Shown here piece by piece: positions 1 to 8,992 of a stretch of DNA of 64,000 bases. The position numbers and the translations under genes were made by a program. This stretch comes from Lachnospiraceae bacterium (GTDB lineage Bacteria > Bacillota_A > Clostridia > Lachnospirales > Lachnospiraceae). The notes below the pieces were generated by a model. It searched no databases, was not told where the DNA came from, and saw nothing but the letters and a program-made list of their open reading frames with translations. Every line of letters starts with the position of its first letter. Positions within the stretch are counted from its first letter, which is position 1. The stretch covers positions 59,566-123,565 of the forward strand of contig JAFXDD010000028.1 of NCBI GenBank assembly GCA_017516285.1, written 5' to 3'.

Positions 1-352
1 CTTCTTCCTCCGTCAATGTTACTTCATGCTCTTTTGCCAGTAAATACATAGCCTTTAGCCGTGAAAGCTGCGCCAATGCCAACTCTTTACAATTATCCAG
101 CATGGTAGCCTGTTCATTGACAGGCATACTCCAAAGCTCCTCGCCATATACTGACTCGTACTGATTGGCAATATTGGTCAAATACAGCAAGAACTCTGTA
201 CCGGTGCCCCGCTCATTTCCAATGCGAAAAAGCTCGTCCGTGCCAAAGCCTGTGGTGAGAACCACCTTGCCATCTCCGCAGGCCGGCAAAACTCCTGCCA
301 TACATATTATCATTACAAATGCTAAAATCTTTTTTATTCTCTTAAATTTCAT
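1..352 (-). CDS. PrsA/SurA-like foldase lipoprotein, N-terminal part (runs off the window start)
   Basis: The frame opens at an ATG at 352 and is still open at position 1, so only about 117 N-terminal residues are visible. The protein starts with a basic stretch and a hydrophobic segment, then a lipobox ending Leu-Pro-Ala-Cys at about residue 25. It is therefore a predicted lipoprotein on the outer face of the membrane. The segment after it (TTGFGTDELFRIG and later residues) resembles Clostridial proteins annotated as peptidylprolyl isomerase/SurA_N-type chaperones, which help secreted proteins fold. The catalytic PPIase domain would lie beyond the window. It is downstream of sbcC in the same direction. 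Family assignment is by recognition of the N-terminus only. Confidence 0.7.
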   Translation of the reverse strand, partial: MKFKRIKKILAFVMIICMAGVLPACGDGKVVLTTGFGTDELFRIGNERGTGTEFLLYLTNIANQYESVYGEELWSMPVNEQATMLDNCKELALAQLSRLKAMYLLAKEHEVTLTEEE

Positions 353-406
353 TTTACCTGTTACTTTCCTGACTGCATTCTAAAGACAATCATACTGCAA
401 TTTTCT

Positions 407-2692
407 TTAACCTTGTGTAATTATCTTTAAGGTAGACCCTATATTAGTTTTACAGATTTCAATGCGATTGTCAATACGTTGCTTTAAGGATTCTACATGA
501 GATATAATTCCCACCAGCTTATCTCCCTGAGTCAGCTGATATAAGGTGTCACAGGCTGCCTGCAGAGTCTCCTCATCCAGAGAGCCAAAGCCCTCGTCCA
601 CAAACAAGGTCTCTACCTGTATACCGCCCTGATATGCCTGAATCACATCACTCATACCAAGTGCCAAAGACAAACTTGCATTAAAACGCTCTCCTCCCGA
701 CAGGGTACTGACCGGACGCATTTTCCCTGTATAGTAGTCCACAATAGTAATATCCAGATGGTCCTTCGTTCGCGCATCGGTAACCTCCGCTTTACGAACC
801 ATTTCGTATCGGTCCATAGTCATATGACGGAAACGCTTGTTGGCTGCAGCAAGAATATCCTCGAAATAACTGCTGAGTACATATTGCTCAAATACCAGTC
901 GCTTGGAATTATTACCTGTTGCCATGTTTTCCAGATCCTTGATAACCCCATATTCCTTGCGGTAAGCTTCTGCAAGAGTCATATTTTCCTTTAAGGAAGT
1001 CAGCCCGTTCTTCATCTGCGCTTCTTTTAATATGACATCCTGCTGTGCCGCACGCACTGCCTCCTGCTCTGCCAATGCCTGTTTATACATGGCTTCCACT
1101 GCCTCAATATCCAAAAGTGTAAGTCCGGACAGCTCCTCTGTAATATGCTCTAACACTGCCTTGGTGCTGGTAATCAGCTCTTCCCACTTTGACACCTGTT
1201 CTCTACACTTCAGAGCTTCCTTATCTGACAACCTGGCACTTAAAAACGCCTCTTCCTCTGCAAAAGAACTGGCTTTTAGCTTTTCCTCCCAGTTTCTTTT
1301 ACAATCAGCAAGTGCCTCCTTTGCCTCTTTCTCCTCTTCCCCGGCCTTACGATACACCTCCAGTGCTGCCTGTACATTACCATACACCGTAAGCTGCCTG
1401 GATTTTTCTTTTTCATGAGCTTTTTTTAATTGCTCTACTACCTTGGCATCAGGAATAGAACCATCTGACTGAAATGGTACCGGATGCTCCAAGGAACCGC
1501 ACACCGGGCAAGGCTGACCTGACACCAGCATATCTGCTACAATACCGATACTGGCTCTTTTATATGCCATATCTGCCTGCTGCCACATCTCATATGCAGC
1601 ACGTTCCTTTTTTTCCACCTGCAAATACTGTGCCTTGGCTTCCTCTACCTCTTTTGTGGCACGAAGCACCTGCTCTGCCTTTTTATGAGACAATTTTTGG
1701 TTCTCCAAAAGCTGTTCATACTCTTTAGAAAGTCCCAGCGCCTCCTCAGCCATTTTAAGACGTTTCCTGGTGTCCTCATATTGATTTCTGGTGTCCAGAA
1801 GCTTTTGATACCGTTCCTTTGCTGTCTTAAGCTGATCCAGCTTTTTTTGCTGCGTGAGCGCCTGATTGTGGGCTGCCACCTGCATAGTAACTGCTTTTTC
1901 TTTTTCCGATAATTCAACGGAAAGTCTTGCTTTTTCCTGGGTATAAAATGCCAGACGATTTGACAGCATTGCCTCTACAGCTTCATAATTTATATGAGAA
2001 GCGCTCGCCAGCTCCTCAAGCTCACGCTCCCCTTTTGCATGTATTTTAATATCTTCTTCTATTCTATGTGTATATTCACTAACCTTGCGATAACTTGCTG
2101 CGGCTTTATTTTTCAGCGCCTGGGTAAATAAATCAAACTTTTCTGTACCGAATATACCACGGAAAATCTTAGTTTTTTCTTGACTGGGTGCGGTAAGCAG
2201 TCGGTCAAATTCCCCCTGTGCTATCATGGAAATCTGCTTGAACTGACTGTAATCCAAAGCCATAATTTCCTTAAGCCTCTGATTTACTGTACTCACGCCT
2301 TCCAATACCGTACCGTCCGGCAGGGTCAAAATGGCATTTTCCTTTTCTGTAGTATAGGTTAGTGCTCCCTCTGCACTTTTACGCTTTTTGGGACGCTTAT
2401 ATTCAGGATTACGGTGTACCTCATAAGATAGACCATTATGTGTAAATACAAGCTTCACATAAGTAGCCCTGTCCTCTTCGGCAAAATCAGAGCGAAGGGT
2501 TGTTTTTTCACGCTCCTTGCCGGAAGTATCCCCATAAATTGCAAAACATATACCATCAAAGATAGTAGTCTTGCCTGAACCGGTGGAACCGGCTATTAAA
2601 AACAGTGCCCCCTTTTCAAAGCTCTCAAAATCTATGGTCACCAGCTCCTTATAAGGCCCCCATGCTGACATTTCTAAATATTTCGGTCTCAT
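407..2692 (-). CDS. sbcC: SbcC, ATPase subunit of the SbcCD nuclease
   Basis: SMC-like ATPase that works with SbcD (Mre11) to open hairpins and process DNA ends. The Walker A motif GSTGSGKTT is at residues 35-43. A long coiled coil is split by the zinc hook CPVC near residue 395. The ABC signature LSGGERFNASL is near residue 666 and the Walker B segment LFVDEGFGSLDEE near residue 700. At 761 aa it is clearly shorter than the roughly 1000-aa E. coli type, and the missing length is in the coiled-coil arms; all catalytic motifs are present. It starts 28 bp after sbcD on the same strand, so the two are surely co-transcribed. Assignment is firm. Confidence 0.95.
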   Translation of the reverse strand: MRPKYLEMSAWGPYKELVTIDFESFEKGALFLIAGSTGSGKTTIFDGICFAIYGDTSGKEREKTTLRSDFAEEDRATYVKLVFTHNGLSYEVHRNPEYKRPKKRKSAEGALTYTTEKENAILTLPDGTVLEGVSTVNQRLKEIMALDYSQFKQISMIAQGEFDRLLTAPSQEKTKIFRGIFGTEKFDLFTQALKNKAAASYRKVSEYTHRIEEDIKIHAKGERELEELASASHINYEAVEAMLSNRLAFYTQEKARLSVELSEKEKAVTMQVAAHNQALTQQKKLDQLKTAKERYQKLLDTRNQYEDTRKRLKMAEEALGLSKEYEQLLENQKLSHKKAEQVLRATKEVEEAKAQYLQVEKKERAAYEMWQQADMAYKRASIGIVADMLVSGQPCPVCGSLEHPVPFQSDGSIPDAKVVEQLKKAHEKEKSRQLTVYGNVQAALEVYRKAGEEEKEAKEALADCKRNWEEKLKASSFAEEEAFLSARLSDKEALKCREQVSKWEELITSTKAVLEHITEELSGLTLLDIEAVEAMYKQALAEQEAVRAAQQDVILKEAQMKNGLTSLKENMTLAEAYRKEYGVIKDLENMATGNNSKRLVFEQYVLSSYFEDILAAANKRFRHMTMDRYEMVRKAEVTDARTKDHLDITIVDYYTGKMRPVSTLSGGERFNASLSLALGMSDVIQAYQGGIQVETLFVDEGFGSLDEETLQAACDTLYQLTQGDKLVGIISHVESLKQRIDNRIEICKTNIGSTLKIITQG

Positions 2693-2720
2693 AAGCCCTT
2701 TTCTTCCTCTGCTTCATACT

Positions 2721-3866
2721 TCAGGCACATGGACTTCCCTCCACTTCTGCCACGATTTCCTGCACCACCCTGCTTCGAGCTTCATCCATAGGTTCCCCTG
2801 CCAAAGCCTCATAAAACGCTCCAAAAAGCTCCTCCATAGACTTCGCCTTACTTTCTGCCCCATGAAATAATGGTGTATTGCCCTCTATCAGACGCTTTTC
2901 CAATAGCACCTGCATGGTATTGGGATATACACTGCGTAGGCTCCCGATAGGGTCAATTAACTCTTCTTTATCTGTAAGAATGGCCTGAATATAGTCCTCA
3001 CGCCCTTCCACACTCTCATTGCCCTGCCTGATAATATCTGACAAAATCCCCTTCACAATACGCATATTGCGCTTAGGCTTTAATGGCTTACGCCAAATAC
3101 CGGCCTCACCATCTGCATCCAGCTCCACGATAAACACGCCCTTTCCGCCCAAAGCCTCTGTAACAATACATTCTGAGAAGGAATAACATAATGGGGAGCC
3201 TGCATAATAAGCCTGACCTTTTTTCATGCACTGTGGCTTATGAATATGACCCATTGCCACATAATTATACCCTTCAAACAGACTTACATCTACCTGCTCC
3301 AGACCGCCTACATACTCCCGTTGCTCAGAGTCAGACAGCTCCGGTGCCTTGCCGCCGGCACATACAAAAAAGTGTGTGATGAGTACATGCCTGTCTGCCG
3401 CCTCCCAATTATCCCGAAACTTTATAAGCTGCTTTGCCACCGCTTCCTCACTGTTGCCGGTGCCTGCCACTGCGGGCTTTACAAAAGGCAGTAAATGAAA
3501 GGCTACCGCTCCATGCTGATCCTTTAAAACCACTTCCTTTACATCCTTACCCCCGGCTATATAAAGACCACTCTTTTCCATCAGACCGGCGCCAAAGCTC
3601 AGCCTCTCCGCACTATCATGATTACCGGAAATCATAAAAACAGGAGCAATCTGTAACGCTTCCATCAGAAACCACTCCAGCAGCTGCACGGCCTCCGTAC
3701 TAGGCACAGACCTGTCATAAATATCCCCCGCAAGCAAAATGGCATCCACCTGCTCCTCCCCGGCAATACGCAAAATCTCCTCCAGAATATACCTCTGGTC
3801 CTCTAACATATTAAATTCATATATACTCTTACCGATATGCAAATCCGCCGTATGTAGAAACTTCAT
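2721..3866 (-). CDS. sbcD: SbcD, Mre11-family exonuclease subunit
   Basis: Calcineurin-like phosphoesterase that supplies the nuclease activity of SbcCD. The metal-binding motifs are visible: Asp8 and His10 (ADLHIG), Asp48 (AGDIYDR), GNHDS at 81-85, a later ITHF, and GHIHKP. Length (381 aa) is normal for the family. It precedes sbcC with a 28-bp gap. The downstream end of ilvE is separated from it by a hairpin terminator at 3910-3956, so sbcDC probably has its own promoter in the short gap, although none is obvious. Confidence 0.95.
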   Translation of the reverse strand: MKFLHTADLHIGKSIYEFNMLEDQRYILEEILRIAGEEQVDAILLAGDIYDRSVPSTEAVQLLEWFLMEALQIAPVFMISGNHDSAERLSFGAGLMEKSGLYIAGGKDVKEVVLKDQHGAVAFHLLPFVKPAVAGTGNSEEAVAKQLIKFRDNWEAADRHVLITHFFVCAGGKAPELSDSEQREYVGGLEQVDVSLFEGYNYVAMGHIHKPQCMKKGQAYYAGSPLCYSFSECIVTEALGGKGVFIVELDADGEAGIWRKPLKPKRNMRIVKGILSDIIRQGNESVEGREDYIQAILTDKEELIDPIGSLRSVYPNTMQVLLEKRLIEGNTPLFHGAESKAKSMEELFGAFYEALAGEPMDEARSRVVQEIVAEVEGSPCA

Positions 3867-3909
3867 AGGACTCCTTCTTCCTTGCTTATATTCTTTTCAG
3901 ATATAAAAT

Positions 3910-3956
3910 GAGACTGTTGCGAATCATAATTGTATATTATAATCAGCAACAGCCTC
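3910..3956 (-). terminator. Intrinsic terminator after ilvE
   Basis: On the minus strand an 11-nt arm (3946-3956) pairs with 3910-3920 with one mismatch; the loop is 25 nt and AT-rich, and ATTTTAT follows. It lies directly downstream of the ilvE stop codon at 3973. Confidence 0.65.
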
Positions 3957-3972
3957 TTATTATAACTTAATA

Positions 3973-4998
3973 TTATTTAATTACATGAATCCATCCTTCC
4001 GGAGCTTCGATACGACCCATCTGAATACCTGTCAGTGTGTCGTACAGTTTCTTAGTCACAGGACCCATCTCTGTCATGCCGCTTGGCAGGCAGATTTCAC
4101 GGCCATGGTCAACAATCTTGCCAACCGGTGAAATAACTGCTGCAGTACCGCAAAGACCACATTCTGCCATATCATCTAATTCACTCAGATATATCTCACG
4201 CTCTTCTACTTCTAAGCCTAAGTATTCCTTAGCAACATACAATAAGGAGCGTCTGGTAATAGATGGCAAAATAGAACCGGACTTCGGTGTAACAACCTTG
4301 CCGTCCTTTGTCACGAATAAGAAGTTAGCACCACCTGTCTCCTCTACCTTGGTACGAGTAGCTGCATCTAAATACATATTTTCATCATAGCCGTTTTCAT
4401 GTGCAACGGTAATTGCATGCATACTCATTGCATAGTTAAGACCGGCCTTGATATGGCCTGTGCCGTGAGGTGCTGCTCTGTCAAAATCACTTACACAAAG
4501 AGTTAAAGGCTTTACGCCACCCTTGAAGTAAGGACCTACCGGAGTACAGAAAATACGGAACTGATACTCTGTCGCAGGCTTAACACCGATAACCGGATTG
4601 GTACCAAACATATACGGACGAAGGTATAACGTAGCACCTGAGCCATATGGAGGTACATATGCTGCATTTGCTGCAACAACCTGAGTAACTGCATCAATAA
4701 ACTTGTCCTTAGGGAATACCGGCATTACCAAACGAGCTGCACTGTCTGCCATACGGTCTGCATTTAAATCCGGGCGGAAGCAAACGATATGACCGTCCTC
4801 TGTTGTATATGCCTTTAAACCTTCAAAAACAGTCTGTGCATACTGAAGTACACCTGCACACTCACTGATGGTAACCTGTGCATCCTCGGTAAGCACACCA
4901 TCATCCCATGCACCATCCTTAAAATTGGAAACATAACGCATGTCTGTCTGAACATAGCCAAAGCCTAAGCTTGACCAATCAATATTTTTCTTTTCCAT
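3973..4998 (-). CDS. ilvE: Branched-chain amino acid aminotransferase
   Basis: PLP-dependent class IV aminotransferase that interconverts leucine, isoleucine and valine with their 2-oxo acids, using glutamate/2-oxoglutarate, in the cytosol. At 341 aa it is the BCAT2-like form. The segment HIKAGLNYA at about residue 184 carries the PLP-binding lysine. Other family landmarks are YLRPYMFG and the EETGGANFLF segment near the cofactor phosphate site. An AGAAGG-type ribosome site precedes the ATG. It is a single-gene unit with its own promoter (5040-5068) and terminator (3910-3956). The leader is only about 35 nt, so no T-box fits. Confidence 0.95.
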   Translation of the reverse strand: MEKKNIDWSSLGFGYVQTDMRYVSNFKDGAWDDGVLTEDAQVTISECAGVLQYAQTVFEGLKAYTTEDGHIVCFRPDLNADRMADSAARLVMPVFPKDKFIDAVTQVVAANAAYVPPYGSGATLYLRPYMFGTNPVIGVKPATEYQFRIFCTPVGPYFKGGVKPLTLCVSDFDRAAPHGTGHIKAGLNYAMSMHAITVAHENGYDENMYLDAATRTKVEETGGANFLFVTKDGKVVTPKSGSILPSITRRSLLYVAKEYLGLEVEEREIYLSELDDMAECGLCGTAAVISPVGKIVDHGREICLPSGMTEMGPVTKKLYDTLTGIQMGRIEAPEGWIHVIK

Positions 4999-5039
4999 TT
5001 GTACTAACCTTCTTTCATAGTAAATTCAAATATAGCATA

Positions 5040-5068
5040 ATTATCATACTTTTCTAACAAAAAGTCAA
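5040..5068 (-). promoter_or_regulatory. Sigma-A promoter of ilvE
   Basis: Reading the minus strand: TTGACT (5068-5063), a 17-bp spacer, GATAAT (5045-5040). The start codon of ilvE is about 35 nt past the predicted transcription start. Confidence 0.7.
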
Positions 5069-5112
5069 CAAGCAGACTTGATGTTTTTTAACCATTATGC
5101 AAAAAATTTTAA

Positions 5113-5610
5113 TTATTTTACTTTGATACGTTCGTACTTGCGAAAATAATACGGAATATCAAAATAAGTCAGCTCATCACTCTCCGCTGTCATAACCCAA
5201 TCAGGATCCTTATCCAGATTCGGGAAATAACTGTCAGCTTCGTAAGCATGCTCAATCCATGTCACATGAGCCACATCACAATAAGGCAGCATTTGCTGAT
5301 ACACACTATCACCGCCGATAATATAAATATCCTCTGAATTATACTGCTTTAATTCTTCCAGAAGCTCATCAATAGAATGCACTACGATAGCATCCTTTAC
5401 CTGATACGCAGGGTTTTTGGTAAGGATAATATTGGTACGGTTCGGCAACGGCTTTTTCTGTGGAAAAGTATCCATGGTCTTACGCCCCAGCACCACTACC
5501 TTACCTGTGGTTTCATTACGAAACGTTTTATGGTCATTGGGAATACGCACCAAAAGGTCGCCTTTATTGCCAATGGCCCAATTTTCATCTACTGCAACAA
5601 TTATGTTCAT
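5113..5610 (-). CDS. folA: Dihydrofolate reductase
   Basis: Reduces dihydrofolate to tetrahydrofolate with NADPH. The 165-aa length is typical. The N-terminal block AVDENWAIGNKGDLL, the NDHKTFRNETTG active-site helix with its acidic residue, VVLGRKTMDTFP and the C-terminal IYIIGGDSVYQQML block are the standard DHFR elements. It starts 16 bp after thyX on the same strand, so the two are co-transcribed. Because ThyX regenerates tetrahydrofolate itself, DHFR here would mainly serve dietary or scavenged dihydrofolate; that is inference. Confidence 0.95.
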   Translation of the reverse strand: MNIIVAVDENWAIGNKGDLLVRIPNDHKTFRNETTGKVVVLGRKTMDTFPQKKPLPNRTNIILTKNPAYQVKDAIVVHSIDELLEELKQYNSEDIYIIGGDSVYQQMLPYCDVAHVTWIEHAYEADSYFPNLDKDPDWVMTAESDELTYFDIPYYFRKYERIKVK

Positions 5611-5626
5611 ACCGTTTTTTCTTTCC

Positions 5627-6310
5627 CTAAGATTCGTTTGTTTTCAGTGGTTTTCTTCCACAAGAGCTCTTCTCTGTACAGAACCCACACACTTCACATT
5701 TCGGAACAAAATAATGCTCAACCAAGTATCCCCACTCTTCAGAGTAATCCGTCAATGCCTTCATCAGATCTCTCATGAGCTGTCGATATTCCCAGTAAGC
5801 TCTGGTACACAGTCTTTGATGTGCCATGTCGATTAAGTTTCTCAAATTCGTACGAAGCACTACCTTACTTTCCATTCCGAGCGGCAACAGCATGGCGATA
5901 TCCTCTCTCGGGATATTCAGACTTTCCAGCTTCTGCATCGCCACAGCAATATCCTGCATCGCACTCTCGTAAACTTCCGCTGCCTCTGCATTATGCTTCA
6001 CAATAGGAGGCGTCACGTAATCGAACCCCTTCTGATAATTGATGTATCTGGTAGATGCCTGCAGACGAGTAGGACCGCCGGCGATATGGGTATATAATTC
6101 ACGAAATACTCGTGCAGAATAACCATCCAACACTACATATACCTGCGGATACTCCCAGGTTCTGCCATGTCCTGCCTCCAGACAGTTCAACCCTCTCTTA
6201 TAGTTTTTTGCTTCATCACAAATATTTGCTCCCCAGCAGACACCGGCTTCTCGTCCTATTAAGCTAATCGGATCCTTCGATGTTTCCGGTTGAATAATAA
6301 CTTTTCCCAT
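5627..6310 (-). CDS. thyX: FAD-dependent thymidylate synthase (ThyX), variant motif
   Basis: Flavin-dependent synthase that makes dTMP from dUMP with methylene-tetrahydrofolate. Length is 227 aa. The conserved core GGPTRLQASTRYINY (about residues 78-92) contains the Ser-Thr-Arg-Tyr block of ThyX. The usual RHR triad just before it is not present as such: the aligned stretch reads YTHIAGGPTR. The overall context (YSARVFRELYTH before, and an MLLPLGMESKVVLRTNLRNLIDMAHQR block after) fits ThyX. A cysteine-rich tail (CEVCGFCTEKSSC) ends the protein. It lies upstream of folA. I call it ThyX with the motif variation noted. Confidence 0.85.
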   Translation of the reverse strand: MGKVIIQPETSKDPISLIGREAGVCWGANICDEAKNYKRGLNCLEAGHGRTWEYPQVYVVLDGYSARVFRELYTHIAGGPTRLQASTRYINYQKGFDYVTPPIVKHNAEAAEVYESAMQDIAVAMQKLESLNIPREDIAMLLPLGMESKVVLRTNLRNLIDMAHQRLCTRAYWEYRQLMRDLMKALTDYSEEWGYLVEHYFVPKCEVCGFCTEKSSCGRKPLKTNES

Positions 6311-6329
6311 TTTTAAATTTCCTTTCTAT

Positions 6330-7073
6330 TCAAAATAATACCATTTTAATCATTACCAACAACAACAAATGCACCGGATAAAAAACGTAAAAAAAGTACT
6401 TTGCCTGTCGACCACGTTGCCCATTATACAGCATAACGGCAAATATAAACGGAAAGCAGTACACCTCCAGTCCGTTTGTCAGACTTAAAATCCCCCAGGC
6501 TGCCACAGCGCTTAAAACCGGTTTGTCGTGCATGATATACAGCACAAATATGACCGCCACACCTACTGCTCCGTAGTCGGTATGAAGCCACTCTGCCGCC
6601 AACGCAATAGCAAATACCAAAGCCACCTGCAAAAACGGATAAATCAGCCTTTGACTGTCTGCCAGAAATACCTTATGTCTAAATAAATCAAAAATCCATA
6701 TTGCCCCAAAGCCTGCTGCCAGGGTAAAGAACACATTCTGATACTGAAAGCTTAAAAGCTCCCCTGCAATGGCCAGATTAAAGGGCACCTCAGATATCAC
6801 AGCGAATATAAGCAGATTACGCAGATACTTAGCCCTGTTTCGGGTATGATAAAAGCCCTCCACTAACAAAAAACAGAAAACCGGAAAAGCAAATCTGCCA
6901 ATGCCTCGCAATATCATATCCACACGATACAATTGCTGCATCCTATAATAATTGGCACTGGTAACCACAGTATTTAATAGTATAGGCTCCAGTATCACAG
7001 CCCCGATATGGTCCATAAGCATGATTACAATAGCCATCCATTTCAGATGGGCACCTGTTACGCGCCTACGCAT
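6330..7073 (-). CDS. TraX-family multi-spanning membrane protein
   Basis: A protein of about 247 aa with roughly seven hydrophobic segments. Its N-terminus, VTGAHLKWMAIVIMLMDHIGAV, is the hallmark of the TraX family, named for the F-plasmid pilin N-acetylase; TraX is related to membrane acyltransferases. In Firmicutes the family is chromosomal and its substrate is unknown. The start is ambiguous. An ATG at 7073 overlaps the ABC exporter stop codon and fits the family N-terminus best; another in-frame ATG lies at 7091. It is translationally coupled to the exporter upstream. Confidence 0.75.
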   Translation of the reverse strand: MRRRVTGAHLKWMAIVIMLMDHIGAVILEPILLNTVVTSANYYRMQQLYRVDMILRGIGRFAFPVFCFLLVEGFYHTRNRAKYLRNLLIFAVISEVPFNLAIAGELLSFQYQNVFFTLAAGFGAIWIFDLFRHKVFLADSQRLIYPFLQVALVFAIALAAEWLHTDYGAVGVAVIFVLYIMHDKPVLSAVAAWGILSLTNGLEVYCFPFIFAVMLYNGQRGRQAKYFFYVFYPVHLLLLVMIKMVLF

Positions 7074-8814
7074 TGGCCCTTGCCATTTCATAAAGCTTAT
7101 AATAAATACCTTTCTGCTCCATCAGCTCACTGTGGCTGCCTTCTTCCGCAATACCACTGTCTGTCAGCACTAAGATACGGTCCGCATTCTGAATGGTGCT
7201 CAGTCTGTGTGCAATGGTAAGCGTGGTGCGTCCTTCTGACAAGCCTGCCAGAGACTTGGCAACTGCATACTCACTCTCATTATCCAGTGCACTGGTAGCC
7301 TCATCCAGAATAATAATAGGAGGGTTCTTTAAAAATACACGTGCAATACTGATACGCTGCTTCTGACCACCGGACAGCTTCACCCCTCGTTCACCCACGT
7401 AGGTATCATAACCATCCTTCAACTGCATAATAAACTCATGGGCTCCCGCATTCTTCGCAGCCTCTATCACCTCTTCACGGGTAGCATTTAAACGTCCGTA
7501 AACAATATTTTCAAAAATGGTCCCGCTAAAAAGATATACATCCTGCTGCACCATGCCAATGGCTCCACGCAGACTCTTTAAGGTATATCCCTTGACATCC
7601 ACGCCATCCAAGGTAATACGACCGTCGTCAATTTCATAAAATCTAGGCACCAGGTTGCAAAGCGTGGTCTTGCCGCCACCGCTTGGTCCTACAATGGCAA
7701 CCTTCTCTCCGGCCTTAATGTGCAGATTTAAATCTGTAAAAACGGTATTATGATCATCCGGATAAGCAAAGGACACATGCTCAAAACAGATTTCACCGGT
7801 AGGATTTTTAAGCTCCACCGCACCCGGCTCATCAAAGATTTCAATGTCTGCATCCATAATCTCATAAAAGCGCTCAATACCGGTCATACCTCGCTGAAAC
7901 TGCTCCGCAAACTCCACAATGCGACGAATCGTAGCAATTAAGGTATTGACATACATCACATATGCCATCAAATCACCTGCTGTAATCAGACCCTTTACCA
8001 TAAAAATACCGCCGGCCAATAACACTACCAGATACATGATACCATCAAAGGTTCTGATGGTGGTATGAAAGCTGGCCATCACATGGTAACCACCCTCTTT
8101 GATATGACGAAACTTCTGATTGTCCTCTTCAAATTTCTCCTGTTCCTTGGCTTCGTTGGTAAATGCCTTTACCACCTTCTGACCTAATAAGCTATCCTCG
8201 ACACGAGCATTCAGCTCGCCAATCTGCACACGCTGCTCACGAAAACGCTGACGCAGACGTAAATTCTGTGGCAGACATACCCCTACCATGATAGGGACCA
8301 CCAAAAAAACAATAATAGTCAACGGCAGATTAATCCCGGACAAAATCACAAAGGATACCACCAGCTTGATAGCCGCAACAAAAAACTCCTCCGGACAGTG
8401 ATGCGCAAACTCTGTAACATCAAACAAATCATTGGTAATACGACCCATAATGGTACCAACCTTGGTATTGTTGTAATAAGTATTGGACAGTTGCTGCAAG
8501 TGCTCATAGGCATCCCTTCGCATATCCGTTTCCATACGTGTGCCCATAATGTGCCCCCAGCCGGCCATAAAATAATAAGCGGCACAATCAATTAACCTCA
8601 ATATTAAATATAACAATCCCAGCTTACCTATGGTGCCCACGGACAGAGCTGCTAAATCCTCAATGCCCTGATTGGTAATATACCTTAAAATCATAGGCAA
8701 TACCAATTCACAAACAGTGGTCAATGCAGCACATAGTAAATCCAAAAAAAGCAAGTGCTTATATGGGTAAAAATATGGGATAAATCTTTTCAGTGATGAA
8801 TTCTTTTTGTTCAT
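7066..8814 (-). CDS. ABC exporter, half-transporter with fused membrane and ATPase domains
   Basis: 582-aa MsbA/BmrA-type half-transporter, expected to work as a dimer in the membrane. Six membrane segments occupy about residues 15-310, including the coupling region LSNTYYNNTKVGTIMGRITND. The nucleotide-binding domain follows: Walker A GPSGGGKTT near 375, Q-loop MVQQDVYLF, signature LSGGQKQR near 480, Walker B IIILDEATSALD near 500, and the switch His in TIAHRLST. All catalytic residues are present. The substrate cannot be read from sequence. It has its own promoter (8845-8874), divergent from the XRE gene, and precedes the TraX-like gene. Confidence 0.92.
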   Translation of the reverse strand: MNKKNSSLKRFIPYFYPYKHLLFLDLLCAALTTVCELVLPMILRYITNQGIEDLAALSVGTIGKLGLLYLILRLIDCAAYYFMAGWGHIMGTRMETDMRRDAYEHLQQLSNTYYNNTKVGTIMGRITNDLFDVTEFAHHCPEEFFVAAIKLVVSFVILSGINLPLTIIVFLVVPIMVGVCLPQNLRLRQRFREQRVQIGELNARVEDSLLGQKVVKAFTNEAKEQEKFEEDNQKFRHIKEGGYHVMASFHTTIRTFDGIMYLVVLLAGGIFMVKGLITAGDLMAYVMYVNTLIATIRRIVEFAEQFQRGMTGIERFYEIMDADIEIFDEPGAVELKNPTGEICFEHVSFAYPDDHNTVFTDLNLHIKAGEKVAIVGPSGGGKTTLCNLVPRFYEIDDGRITLDGVDVKGYTLKSLRGAIGMVQQDVYLFSGTIFENIVYGRLNATREEVIEAAKNAGAHEFIMQLKDGYDTYVGERGVKLSGGQKQRISIARVFLKNPPIIILDEATSALDNESEYAVAKSLAGLSEGRTTLTIAHRLSTIQNADRILVLTDSGIAEEGSHSELMEQKGIYYKLYEMARANA

Positions 8815-8844
8815 ATTATGCTCCTCTAATGTACATACAAAGTA

Positions 8845-8874
8845 AGTATAGCATAGTTTTATGAAAATAGTAAA
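8845..8874 (-). promoter_or_regulatory. Promoter of the ABC exporter
   Basis: Minus-strand TTTACT (8874-8869), 18-bp spacer, TATACT (8850-8845). An AGAGGAG ribosome site precedes the exporter ATG. It is back to back with the XRE gene promoter at 8893-8921, so a regulator bound between them could affect both. Confidence 0.55.
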
Positions 8875-8892
8875 TAGAAGTTGAAAATTTTC

Positions 8893-8921
8893 TTTACAAG
8901 ACCCTGATTTTTCGATACAAT
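8893..8921 (+). promoter_or_regulatory. Promoter of the XRE regulator gene
   Basis: TTTACA at 8893-8898, 17-bp spacer, TACAAT at 8916-8921. The gene's ATG is at 8993, giving a leader of about 65 nt. Confidence 0.6.
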
Positions 8922-8992
8922 AAGATTAATTTTATATAACTGCTCACGTAAAACAGTTTCTTTTATTTACATAATCATATAGAGGACTTACT

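Noticed and set aside
165..383. Plus-strand frame at the window start
   Set aside because: It is antisense to a clear lipoprotein N-terminus with signal peptide and lipobox on the minus strand.
5069..5112. Terminator between folA and ilvE
   Set aside because: CAAG/CTTG can pair before a T-run, but a 4-bp stem is too weak to call.
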